A DNA stretch of 37,592 nucleotides from positions 1-37,592 of the forward strand of contig CAJXVR010000031.1 of the NCBI GenBank assembly GCA_913061285.1. Direction: 5' to 3'. The DNA comes from an uncultured Verrucomicrobiota bacterium. Its GTDB lineage: Bacteria > Verrucomicrobiota > Verrucomicrobiia > Limisphaerales > AAA164-E04. Positions 10,403 to 19,275 of the stretch are shown here, piece by piece (the first letter of the stretch is position 1; each line of letters starts with the position of its first letter). The translations under genes were made by a program, and so were the position numbers. The notes beneath the pieces were generated by a model. It ran no database searches, was not told the DNA's origin, and saw only the letters and a program-made list of their open reading frames with translations.

Positions 10403-12451
10403 GTGAAACTACGCCAACAATGGCATCAAAACAAAGTTGGCGCCTTCCTTAGCATCTTGCTATCAGTAGGATCTGGACTTTTCTTATGGGATATTGAGTT
10501 CTCGTTTTCCAAGGCTCTCAAGCATATTAGCTATGATCAGCCGTTTCTCACGCGCTCGCAGACAATTCCGGACGACATCATTCTCGTCTACTTGGATGAC
10601 AAATCTCATCAAGACCTTCAGCAACCCTACACGGCCCCCTGGGATCGCACTTGGCATACCAAACTGATTGAACGAGCGACCCAGGAAGGCGCCAAAGCAA
10701 TTATGTTTGATATCGTATTTTCTGATCCCTCCCCGGACGGACCAGCCGTCGACAACGCACTCGCCAAAGCCATTGAAGAAAATGGGAACGTGATCCTCGC
10801 TGCCGATCTAGTTAAATCGGAGCTTGGTGGAGAGTCGGCACACAAATTTCTTGAGGTCGTCACGCCCTACGAACCCTTTGATTTCGCCTGCGCTGATATC
10901 GGATTCTCTTCGCTCAAACTTGATTCAGATCTTACCGTCCGTGAGCACTTCCATATCGATACGAGCAATGAACTTATCGATAGCCTCACCTGGGCCACAG
11001 CACGTCATCTGGGAATAGCTGAGGCACTACAGGATGATAAGCGAACTAAACCACGATGGGTCAATTACTATGGCCCTCCAAGAACCATTCCCTACCTCAG
11101 CTTTTCAGACGTCGTTGGGCAATCGGCTAGAACGGAGAATCTGTTCAAGGACAAAATCGTTTATGTCGGAGCCCACCTTCAAACCTACAATTCGGGAGAA
11201 CGGAAGGACGAATTCGTCAGCCCTTGGTCGGCTTGGGATCTTAGCGGAGACACCTGGCGATTCATTGCTGGAGTCGAAGTACACGCTACGATCCTCCTCA
11301 ATCTCCTGCATAACGAGTGGATCTCCGAGATCCCAAAACGGATTCAACTCGTCTACTTTATCCTATTCGGTGCAATGGTTGGTGGCGGACTCGTCTTTAT
11401 GCGGCCGCTTGCCGCCAGCCTCGCAGCAGTCATCCTTGCCGTGCTGGTCGTCTTGACCGCACATTACCTTCACTGGGTTCACCGTCTTTGGTTCCCGTGG
11501 GCGATTTCAGTCGCGGCCCAGATTCCGATCGCATGGGCATTCACCGTCGCTTTCAATTCCATCAAACTTTACGTCCAAAAACAGCTCTTGGAGCAATCTA
11601 TTCGAGCCTACCTCTCACCCAAACTTGTCAAAGCATTCGCCAGTCGATCTGACGAAAACTTTCTAAAACCCGGGGCAAAAAAGCAGCATCTTTCAATTCT
11701 TTTCAGTGATATCGAAGGGTTCACATCGCTTTCGGAAGGAATGGATTCCAGCGATCTCGCCAATTTGATGAATGGCTATTTCGAAGCAACCGTCAGCAAT
11801 GGGATTCATGCCACGGACGGCACCGTTGTGAAATACATCGGCGATGCCATATTCGCCTTTTGGAATGCTCCAGAGCCACAAAGCGATCATGCCACTCGCG
11901 CCTGCGAAGCAGCAGTCCAAATCCAACTTCAGCCCTACGAATTTAGCGAGAGCAAACCGATCAATACCCGCATCGGAATTCACACTGGAACCGCTGACGT
12001 GGGAAACTTTGGCAGTGCAAACCGGGTCGATTATACGGCTATTGGCGAAAACATAAACCTAGCGGCACGGCTCGAAGGATTGAACAAGTATCTCTCAACG
12101 AGAACGCTCATCTCTATCGAGACAAGAAACGCTGCTGATTCATCAATAGTCACCCGAGACCTCGGTTACTTCCGCCTGAAGGGATTTGAAAGAACGGTCC
12201 AAGTTCTTGAACTGATTGGGGTGGGAGACGAGGTGCGAGACAGCTCACTCGCCTACACAGGAGTCTTTGCTGAAGCGCTCGCAGCATTCCAAAATCGAGA
12301 CTTCTCTGAAGCTCAAGCCAAGTTCACCCAAATACTAGCCCTCAAACCAAACGATGGCCCCTCTATGTTCTACCTCAAACAGATCGACGTCTTACACGTC
12401 ACGCCTCCGGCGGATGATTGGCAGGGAGAGGTCGAACTTGCTGAAAAGTAA
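10403..12451 (+). CDS. CHASE2 domain-containing adenylate/guanylate cyclase (class III)
   Basis: 682 aa, GTG start; periplasmic CHASE2-like N-term (DDIILVYLDDKSHQDL...AIMFDIVFSDPS), TM cluster, then cyclase motifs LSILFSDIEGFTSLSEG, VVKYIGDAIFAFW and VDYTAIGENINLAARLE. Confidence 0.9.
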   Translation: MKLRQQWHQNKVGAFLSILLSVGSGLFLWDIEFSFSKALKHISYDQPFLTRSQTIPDDIILVYLDDKSHQDLQQPYTAPWDRTWHTKLIERATQEGAKAIMFDIVFSDPSPDGPAVDNALAKAIEENGNVILAADLVKSELGGESAHKFLEVVTPYEPFDFACADIGFSSLKLDSDLTVREHFHIDTSNELIDSLTWATARHLGIAEALQDDKRTKPRWVNYYGPPRTIPYLSFSDVVGQSARTENLFKDKIVYVGAHLQTYNSGERKDEFVSPWSAWDLSGDTWRFIAGVEVHATILLNLLHNEWISEIPKRIQLVYFILFGAMVGGGLVFMRPLAASLAAVILAVLVVLTAHYLHWVHRLWFPWAISVAAQIPIAWAFTVAFNSIKLYVQKQLLEQSIRAYLSPKLVKAFASRSDENFLKPGAKKQHLSILFSDIEGFTSLSEGMDSSDLANLMNGYFEATVSNGIHATDGTVVKYIGDAIFAFWNAPEPQSDHATRACEAAVQIQLQPYEFSESKPINTRIGIHTGTADVGNFGSANRVDYTAIGENINLAARLEGLNKYLSTRTLISIETRNAADSSIVTRDLGYFRLKGFERTVQVLELIGVGDEVRDSSLAYTGVFAEALAAFQNRDFSEAQAKFTQILALKPNDGPSMFYLKQIDVLHVTPPADDWQGEVELAEK

Positions 12452-12490
12452 GCGGAGCCGAGAAAAAATCGCTTCGTCACGATAATCCCC

Positions 12491-13639
12491 CTACACCTTC
12501 AATAATTCGGCACCAGCGGCATCGGCGAAGCGGAATCCAGTGCGGGTGAGACGAAAAGTTTCTTCACACCGCTCTCCCCAACCGCAGCCCACGAGTCGAT
12601 CGAGTTCTGCCCCCCAGTGCTCTTGCAAATCAAAGCCTGTCTTGGCTTGAAATTCCAGGAAGTGGATTCCGCGATTCATTCGAAGCGAGAAGGCAGCTGT
12701 TTCGGACGCCTTGGCCAATGGTTCGAGACATTCCCCACCGTCGCGCGGCAATCGCCCTGCTTGTATCGCCTCACAGTATAACTCGGTATTCGACCAGTTC
12801 TGATACCGTTGCCCATCTTGATGCCCGGCCGCCGCGGGGCCCAGAGCAAGGTAATCGCCTCCAACCCAATAGTTTATATTGTGCCGACAGGCATACGAAG
12901 GGAATCCATTCGGATCATTCCCATCGCTTCGGGCAAAATTGGCAATCTCGTATTGGCGATATCCCTTGAGATCGAGAGAACGAACAAGCATCTCATACAT
13001 CTCGCTTGCTAGCGCCTCATCAACGTCAAACTCGCCCGCCTTCATCTGGTCGTATAAGGGCGTATCCTCTTCATAGATCACCTCGTAGCAAGAAAGATGT
13101 TCGCTCCCAAATTCTAGGATTTCATCCAAGGTTTGCTGCCAGATTTCCTTCGTCTGCCCAGGAATGGCAAACATGAGGTCGAGGTTGATATTATCGAAGC
13201 CAGCCTCCCGGAGAGTTTGAAAGGATCGAAACACCATCTCCCGCGAATGGACGCGCCCGAGCCGATCTAACAGCCCCTCATCCAGGGATTGAACCCCCAT
13301 CGAGATTCGATTGACGCCGTTTTCCCGGAAAAGCGCGGCCTTGGCCGCAGAAACGGTGGCGGGATTACACTCAACGGTAAACTCAGAAACCGAGGTCCAC
13401 CCTACCTCTTGGAACGCATCAAAAATTCGAGCCCACTGCCCAAGGGTCAAGAGAGACGGCGTTCCGCCGCCAAAGAAAACGGTTCTGGGTTGGGCTTGGA
13501 TCGCCTGACGCCGGATATCGATCAAAAGGGCAGCAACGTATCGCTCAATACGAGCCCCGTCAGTTCCCTCGGAATAAAAAGCGCAATACTCGCACTTTTT
13601 CGCACAGAAAGGGACGTGGATATAGACTGAACTGACCAC
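12491..13639 (-). CDS. hemW: Radical SAM heme chaperone HemW (coproporphyrinogen III oxidase-like)
   Basis: 382 aa, GTG start; YIHVPFCAKKCEYCAF (CX3CX2CxF, HemW-type rather than HemN CxxxCxxCxC), FFGGGTPSLL, GVQSLDEGLLDRLGRVHS. Confidence 0.85.
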   Translation of the reverse strand: MVSSVYIHVPFCAKKCEYCAFYSEGTDGARIERYVAALLIDIRRQAIQAQPRTVFFGGGTPSLLTLGQWARIFDAFQEVGWTSVSEFTVECNPATVSAAKAALFRENGVNRISMGVQSLDEGLLDRLGRVHSREMVFRSFQTLREAGFDNINLDLMFAIPGQTKEIWQQTLDEILEFGSEHLSCYEVIYEEDTPLYDQMKAGEFDVDEALASEMYEMLVRSLDLKGYRQYEIANFARSDGNDPNGFPSYACRHNINYWVGGDYLALGPAAAGHQDGQRYQNWSNTELYCEAIQAGRLPRDGGECLEPLAKASETAAFSLRMNRGIHFLEFQAKTGFDLQEHWGAELDRLVGCGWGERCEETFRLTRTGFRFADAAGAELLKV

Positions 13640-13772
13640 TCAAATAAACCAGAGCTCTCGCCTTTATAATCGCGAAGCAATGCAGCGATCTCAAGTGCAA
13701 CAAAAGGGTCATACACACCCCCTTAGACACATTCAAGGATCGAGCATTACCACCTCGCTCGGAGGACTCACT

Positions 13773-13985
13773 CTATTCGGCGTAATCGCGCTGGACGTTC
13801 TGCGCTTTCAACCCTTTGTCACTTTGAATGATCTCGAAATTCACCATCTCACCTTCATTCAAAGTCTTGAAACCATCCCCACTGATGGCAGAGTGATGGA
13901 CAAAAATATCCGCCCCGGATTCTTCTTGGATGATGAACCCAAATCCCTTCTTATTATCAAACCATTTAACTTTTCCGCTGGCCAT
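13773..13985 (-). CDS. Cold-shock protein (CspA family)
   Basis: 70 aa; GKVKWFDNKKGFGFI (RNP1) and DIFVHHSAI (RNP2). Confidence 0.96.
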   Translation of the reverse strand: MASGKVKWFDNKKGFGFIIQEESGADIFVHHSAISGDGFKTLNEGEMVNFEIIQSDKGLKAQNVQRDYAE

Positions 13986-14229
13986 AACACATGTCTCCTG
14001 AATCGGTTGCTGATAAAAATCCTCGCTTGGCTGAGCGATAAACTTGACTACCCGGGAATGTTGAAGGACTACCCGAAAACGACGTAGATAGCATGGATAA
14101 ATAATCTTGTGGATTCGATGTGGAGCCTAGTCGGAACAAACATTTCACGTCAAGCGAATGTTCCATCAGATCCCAAAACCTTCACGCCATCAACTACTTC
14201 GCACGGCCAAAAAAATTTCTTCTCGTCCG

Positions 14230-15045
14230 CTACAGTTTTAGATGCTCCCAAATATCTGGGAGATCCATCCGAAGATTCACATAGAACGGACCAAACTCCC
14301 CAAACCGAGCACTCACTTCATCAAAGCGCATTTCGTAGACGATCTCTTTCAAGGCATCAACTTGATGCGCCATGAGCGTGACTCCCCACTCCCAATCATC
14401 CAAGCCCGTCGAACCGGTAATTAGCTGAGAAATCCTCCCCGCGTAGGTGCGCCCCACCTTCGCATGCCCCGCCATCAATTCCTTGCGAGTATCAAAGTCG
14501 AGCGAATACCAGTTGTCCGCACCGCTTCGCCGCTTGTTCATTGGATAGAACCCCATCACTTCCCAGTCAGGCAGTTCCGGATTCAAGCGGTAGTGTTGGT
14601 ATTCTTTCTGTTTCTGCTTGTAAACATCAAGACGAGCGGCAAATTCCTCGGTCCCTTCTTCGAGATTCTCTTTGCCGATAATCATCCGCTTCAAATCATC
14701 TTCGCTCGTCACGTATTCCGGAAGCTCGGTAACACTCAAGAAACTATAGACAAGATCGATCGCGTCCGGAGGGAAACAAAGCTCCAGTTCCCGATGCAAC
14801 TGACTCAGCTTGACGAGATCATCCGCATAGATCATGAATGCAAGGTCTGCTTTCCCCCCTACATTTACGAAGGGCACGATTCGCGGTTGGCAGGCATTGT
14901 TGTTCGCTGCCAACAGGCCTTCGAGATCCGCCTTCGCGTTCTTCGCCACACCTTCCAATTGATCGTCCCACACTGTCCGATCCACGCGATAGAACAGATG
15001 CATCACGTGAATGCCTTGATCCAATTTTACTTCAGATACTGCCAT
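14230..15045 (-). CDS. hemQ: HemQ / chlorite dismutase-like heme-dependent coproheme decarboxylase
   Basis: 271 aa; GFYPMNKRR, MAGHAKVGRTYAG, ITGSTGLDDWEWGVTL, MRFDEVSARFGEFGPFYVN. Confidence 0.92.
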   Translation of the reverse strand: MAVSEVKLDQGIHVMHLFYRVDRTVWDDQLEGVAKNAKADLEGLLAANNNACQPRIVPFVNVGGKADLAFMIYADDLVKLSQLHRELELCFPPDAIDLVYSFLSVTELPEYVTSEDDLKRMIIGKENLEEGTEEFAARLDVYKQKQKEYQHYRLNPELPDWEVMGFYPMNKRRSGADNWYSLDFDTRKELMAGHAKVGRTYAGRISQLITGSTGLDDWEWGVTLMAHQVDALKEIVYEMRFDEVSARFGEFGPFYVNLRMDLPDIWEHLKL

Positions 15046-15080
15046 AAGAAAATTTGCCTACTCACTAGGGCTAAGCCCGA

Positions 15081-15452
15081 TTAAAACTCCAATACGTGAT
15101 CCAACAATGAGGGAAGTTGATCCAAGATAGCTTTCCCGCTCGCCACCATATCAGCTCCGGCTGTTCGAGCCGCTTCTTGCCCCGCTTCATCTTCTGACTC
15201 CGTGAACGCAAGCACCGGAATGTGAGAGGTTTCCGCCTCGCAACGAAGTTTCGAAATCGCACTCGCAACGTCGTGATCGCGTGAATCTAAGTCCACCAAG
15301 ACAACCATTGGCTTCACCCGCAACGCAAGCGCCGCAAGCTTTCTGGAATCGTTCAATACTTCAACCCGATAGGACAGGTCTTCAAGACGATGAACCATCT
15401 GGCTTCCAGGCAAGAGTTTTTCATAACACAGAACCGCGAGAGGCGATGTCAT
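15081..15452 (-). CDS. Degenerate receiver-like (pseudo-REC) protein
   Basis: Receiver-like alternation (VVLVDLDSRDHD, HIPVLAFTESEDE, GADMVAS). Likely start is MTSPLAVL at 15452; the ORF extends to 15488. Confidence 0.6.
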   Translation of the reverse strand: MTSPLAVLCYEKLLPGSQMVHRLEDLSYRVEVLNDSRKLAALALRVKPMVVLVDLDSRDHDVASAISKLRCEAETSHIPVLAFTESEDEAGQEAARTAGADMVASGKAILDQLPSLLDHVLEF

Positions 15453-15500
15453 ATCCCAATCATTGAGACACGCCCCTCGAAAAATCAAAAGAAAACCACA

Positions 15501-16925
15501 TCAATTTTTCGGATCACGATTCCAAGTAATTTTCAAGATCGTTTCTGTGGATTTCGTCAGCTTAAAGGCCTCGCTAATTCGCATCCCCTCAACCCAAAAA
15601 AGCGTCCCGCCTGCACTTTCTGCGACCACACGCTCCCGCCGCTCATCTGCTGGCACTTTTTCGTTGGTAAACCAGTCCTGAAGCTTGATTTCTTCCACCC
15701 GTCCTATCGGCTGAAACCGATCTCCTGGTCTCCAGTATCGCAACAAGATTTTCGTCCCAACGGCCCCCGCATCAAAACATTCGTAATCGGGGCTTGATCG
15801 ACGAGCCAAGACTACCGAATTCATTGGCTCAAATTGCCAACTGATTTGCCCGGCCCCAAATCGTTGCTCCCCTTTTTCCGCCCCCAGTTCGATCACACAC
15901 GAGTCGCTTCGAAACCCCTTCGGCGGCAGCGGCACCTCAACAATGTCTCCCAGCTCAGATCTGGCCACACGTCGCCCTTCAGAAGCCATAAAAACGACAT
16001 CTGGCGACCCCGTGCGGAGGCCTTCGATTAATTGAAACTCTGGAACAAGCCCCAGCCCAAGCAAGCCGATGCGAATAATTTCGCGCTGCAAGGCAACGGC
16101 AAGCCCTTCAAACGCCTGCCCTGCCCGATCGGAACTCAGCCATTGCCGTGCTGATTCCGTGACCCAATCATGCTCAGCTCCCAACACATCCATGGTCCGC
16201 TCAACAGTCCTAGAAAGAGACGCTGAGTAGTTGGATTCGATCAGCGGGATAAGCTGGTGGCGCACTCGATTCCGCAATATATCTGAATCGGCATTGCTCT
16301 CATCCTCACGAAATCCCACGCCCTCCTCTCGAGCAAAGGCGAGCAGATCGGATTTCGCTAGCCCCAACAGGGGGCGAATCAAGGTCAGCTCCGGGTTTAC
16401 CGGGGAAGGACTGACCCGCTTCATGCCGCTCATCCCAAGCGATCCAGCCCCCCGCAAGAGCCGGATAAAAAACAATTCAGTCTGATCTCCAGCGTGATGG
16501 GCCAAAAAAACCTTCGAACTCCCGCATTCCTTGGCGACCGACACGAAGAACTGGTGCCGAGCCCTTCGAGCCGCCATTTCGATCGAAACACCGGTTTGCG
16601 ATTCAATCTCACCCAAATCTGCAGAGCCGACTACAATCGGGACCGCCAACCGTTCAGCCACCTCCCGCACGAAGATCTCATCCGCTGCACTCGCTCCCCC
16701 TCTCAGCGCATGGTTATAATGGGCAATTGTAAGATCCCAATCATGGTCCAGGGCCAAGCGGTGCATCACCGTCAACAAGACCATCGAATCCACGCCCCCT
16801 GAAACCGCCACTACCAACGATTCCTGGGAAAAAACGACTTTGGAAGCCACCAATGCCTGCGCCACTGTGTCGATCACCGTCACCGATGGCACCCTTCGGA
16901 TCAAAACCCCATTTGTCAATCGCAT
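15501..16925 (-). CDS. tilS: tRNA(Ile)-lysidine synthase TilS
   Basis: 474 aa; PP-loop VVAVSGGVDSMVLL, IAHYNHALRGGASAADEIFV, FLAHHAGDQTELFFIRLLRGAGSLGMSGM, and a C-terminal LRYWRPGDRFQPIG. Confidence 0.92.
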   Translation of the reverse strand: MRLTNGVLIRRVPSVTVIDTVAQALVASKVVFSQESLVVAVSGGVDSMVLLTVMHRLALDHDWDLTIAHYNHALRGGASAADEIFVREVAERLAVPIVVGSADLGEIESQTGVSIEMAARRARHQFFVSVAKECGSSKVFLAHHAGDQTELFFIRLLRGAGSLGMSGMKRVSPSPVNPELTLIRPLLGLAKSDLLAFAREEGVGFREDESNADSDILRNRVRHQLIPLIESNYSASLSRTVERTMDVLGAEHDWVTESARQWLSSDRAGQAFEGLAVALQREIIRIGLLGLGLVPEFQLIEGLRTGSPDVVFMASEGRRVARSELGDIVEVPLPPKGFRSDSCVIELGAEKGEQRFGAGQISWQFEPMNSVVLARRSSPDYECFDAGAVGTKILLRYWRPGDRFQPIGRVEEIKLQDWFTNEKVPADERRERVVAESAGGTLFWVEGMRISEAFKLTKSTETILKITWNRDPKN

Positions 16926-17056
16926 GATGACAATGCAGGGGGGAAACGAAGATCAATTCAGCAAAAAAACCACAGACCCAACAAAAGAGATTGAAAAGCA
17001 TTCGGCACCGTCTAATACTGCTGGCGCTGTTGGTTTTGCCAACGAGCACCATGGTT

Positions 17057-17134
17057 CGGGGTGTAGCGTAGTCTGGCTAGCGCGTCTGCATGGGGTGCAG
17101 AAGGTCGCCGGTTCGAGTCCGGCCATCCCGACCA
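17057..17134 (+). tRNA. tRNA-Pro (anticodon GGG), 3' CCA encoded
   Basis: CGGGGTG...CATCCCG 7-bp acceptor stem, anticodon arm TCTGC-ATGGGGT-GCAGA, T-arm GCCGG-TTCGAGT-CCGGC, discriminator A + CCA. Confidence 0.95.
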
Positions 17135-17233
17135 TTGCTTTTCTTTTCTTCCTACCTCACTGAGGAGACTTCGGTTCAAGAACCCGCGTGAGAAGCAAAC
17201 ACGTCCCTTCGGAGCTCGAAAAGGACGCTTCGA

Positions 17234-18631
17234 TTATTGAAGCCCTTCTAGTAGAGACAGCGAGGCACCAAAGTAGCGGATTGAAGCCCCACCTCCGAAT
17301 GCCTCAGCAACAACTTTGATCGAATCACCCGCAGTCGTCGTGAGCGGAACGCTAAACCAAGGATTCAGCGGCACAGCAAACGGAGGCCCATAATCAACGG
17401 TAAGGACCGTCACCCCTGCTCTCTCAATATGAAGCGATAGGCGCTCTAAGGTCCCACCGGCCTGGCGCACAAATCCACCGACTGGATTCGTCGAAGGTGG
17501 TCCGAAACTGAGCAAGCCAACCCCTGAATCGGCAGCCGTAATCTCCACCAAGAGTTTTGGAGAATCGCCTCCAAAAATCGTTTTGAATCCATCCGGATGA
17601 TCAGACAGAAAGGTCAACGATCCGGCAGAGCCTTGAGGGCCTACAGGCCCGGCCTCGCCTTGCGGCCCAGTTGGGCCAGCAGGGCCTACAGCTCCATCAG
17701 AACCCGCATCACCTTGTGGCCCGGCGGGCCCGGCAGGACCAGCTTCGCCGGTCGCCCCTGGCAATCCTTGAGGTCCCTGGGGACCAGCCTCGCCTTGCGG
17801 TCCAGTTGGGCCGGCGGGGCCTACAGCTCCATCAGTCCCCGCAACACCCTGGGGTCCGGCAGGACCAGCTTCGCCTGTCGCTCCAGGTAATCCTTGCGGT
17901 CCCTGGGGACCAGCCTCGCCTCGCGGCCCAGTTGGGCCAGCAGGGCCTACAGCTCCATCAGAACCCGCATCACCCTGGGGTCCGGCGGGACCGGCTTCTC
18001 CAGTCGTCCCTGGTAATCCTTGAGGTCCCTGTGGGCCAGACTCGCCTTGCGGCCCAGCTGGGCCGGCGGGGCCAACAGCTCCATCAGAACCGGCATCACC
18101 TTGTGGTCCGGCGGGACCGGTAGGGCCGGCTTCGCCGGTCGTACCGGGAAACCCTCGAAGCCCTCTCCTCCCTCGAGGTCCAGGCGGCCCTACCTCGCCA
18201 AATGTCAATACAAAGGTATCGGCTCGGCCTCTCCCTTTGCCAGTCACCGACAGAAGATAATTCCCTATGAGTTCCTCCGGAGAGAGTGGAAAATCGACGA
18301 TCAGTGAATATTTCTCATCAGCGAACCGCAATACTGGCAACTGTTGCACGTCACCTTCTGGGAGAAACAACGAGACAACAAACTCGTCCGCTCTTGTTTT
18401 GCGGTTCTTGACGAAGTTGATGCCGCCTATGACACCAATGGGCCGTCCCTCAGAATTCGTTTCGAGCACGAAACTGGTTATCACGAGAGGTCGGCCTCCA
18501 ACCGCCTGTTCTTCATCATCGGCGGAAGCGAGCCCAAGAACTAAGCTCGCCCCAATTCCAACTAGCCCCCAAAGACGCAGGGGCCCAAAGGGTTTTAGCC
18601 AACGCAGATTCATCCGATAGGATCCTTTCAT
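17234..18631 (-). CDS. Secreted collagen-like (Gly-X-Y repeat) protein
   Basis: 465 aa; signal peptide, ~115-aa N-terminal domain, uninterrupted GXY tract ([22 protein letters not shown]...), C-terminal ~130-aa beta-type domain. Confidence 0.9.
   Translation of the reverse strand: MKGSYRMNLRWLKPFGPLRLWGLVGIGASLVLGLASADDEEQAVGGRPLVITSFVLETNSEGRPIGVIGGINFVKNRKTRADEFVVSLFLPEGDVQQLPVLRFADEKYSLIVDFPLSPEELIGNYLLSVTGKGRGRADTFVLTFGEVGPPGPRGRRGLRGFPGTTGEAGPTGPAGPQGDAGSDGAVGPAGPAGPQGESGPQGPQGLPGTTGEAGPAGPQGDAGSDGAVGPAGPTGPRGEAGPQGPQGLPGATGEAGPAGPQGVAGTDGAVGPAGPTGPQGEAGPQGPQGLPGATGEAGPAGPAGPQGDAGSDGAVGPAGPTGPQGEAGPVGPQGSAGSLTFLSDHPDGFKTIFGGDSPKLLVEITAADSGVGLLSFGPPSTNPVGGFVRQAGGTLERLSLHIERAGVTVLTVDYGPPFAVPLNPWFSVPLTTTAGDSIKVVAEAFGGGASIRYFGASLSLLEGLQ
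17633..18154 (-). repeat. Higher-order tandem repeat in collagen-like tract: 4 units of 135/126/126/135 bp
   Basis: Units G[FL]PG[TA]TGEAGP...[27 protein letters not shown] at 18154-18020, 18019-17894, 17893-17768 and 17767-17633; first and last carry one extra Gly-X-Y triplet. Confidence 0.9.
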
Positions 18632-19275
18632 TTTCGTCTCAACAATTATCCACTCATCGGGCTAGCGCTAAAGAACGAGGAAAGGAGCGAATCGAGTCCG
18701 ATCTCTGGGAAAATTCTTCCCCTCAATTGATCTCGTGGACTCACTCACTGCCGTTCTTTGCAACAAATGCCCCAAATTACACCATAAAATGGGCTGTTTT
18801 GCCTCAAAGCAGGAAACGTGCACAGGAAGGCGAAGAACTGAGGAAGGCCGAAAGCGGGTTTGGGGGAGGAAAGAACGGTAGACCTCCCCCACCCCAGCTT
18901 CCTAGGGCGTCCAGTTAGGGACTGGACACCTCGACTCTACACCCATACCCGGACACACGCAAGCCCCAGACAACCCTTTTTCAGACATTTTAAGAAGTTT
19001 TTTTCCTATCCCTAAGATCCCACAAAAAATCATATATTCTGAGGTTTTCTCCAGTAGCCCCCACAAATCATCAGACACTTCCCCCCTCTAATACGACTGA
19101 ATTAGGGCGACTACTACCACTCCCTCATACTTGCTTTATACCAAGAAATAAACTTTGCTTGTGGCCTGGGGACGTTTTAGCGGCAACGGCGAGGGATGCC
19201 CTTCGCGAAGGCATCACAACGAACGCAACCGAAAGGTGAAGACGCTCCCAATCTCGCGCCCCCGGTAACTCCCAA

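Noticed and set aside
13680-14087. 135-aa plus-strand ORF
   Set aside because: Antisense to the clear cold-shock gene; no family signature.
14464-15084. 206-aa plus-strand ORF
   Set aside because: Antisense shadow of hemQ; no recognisable domain, while the minus strand matches a conserved family.
17057-17134. tRNA-Pro as an integration site for a mobile element
   Set aside because: No integrase, no repeated tRNA 3' fragment and no foreign-looking genes nearby.
17671-18123. 150-aa plus-strand ORF with repetitive QLHQNPHHP-type sequence
   Set aside because: Antisense shadow of the collagen-like repeat; periodicity is inherited from the GXY codons.
17633-18154. Possible CRISPR-like array
   Set aside because: Repeats are 126-135 bp, contiguous, in frame and coding Gly-X-Y; no repeat/spacer alternation and no cas genes.
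18668-18892. 74-aa minus-strand ORF in the large intergenic region
   Set aside because: No recognisable motif, no convincing start context, and it overlaps the inverted repeats; not supported as a gene.
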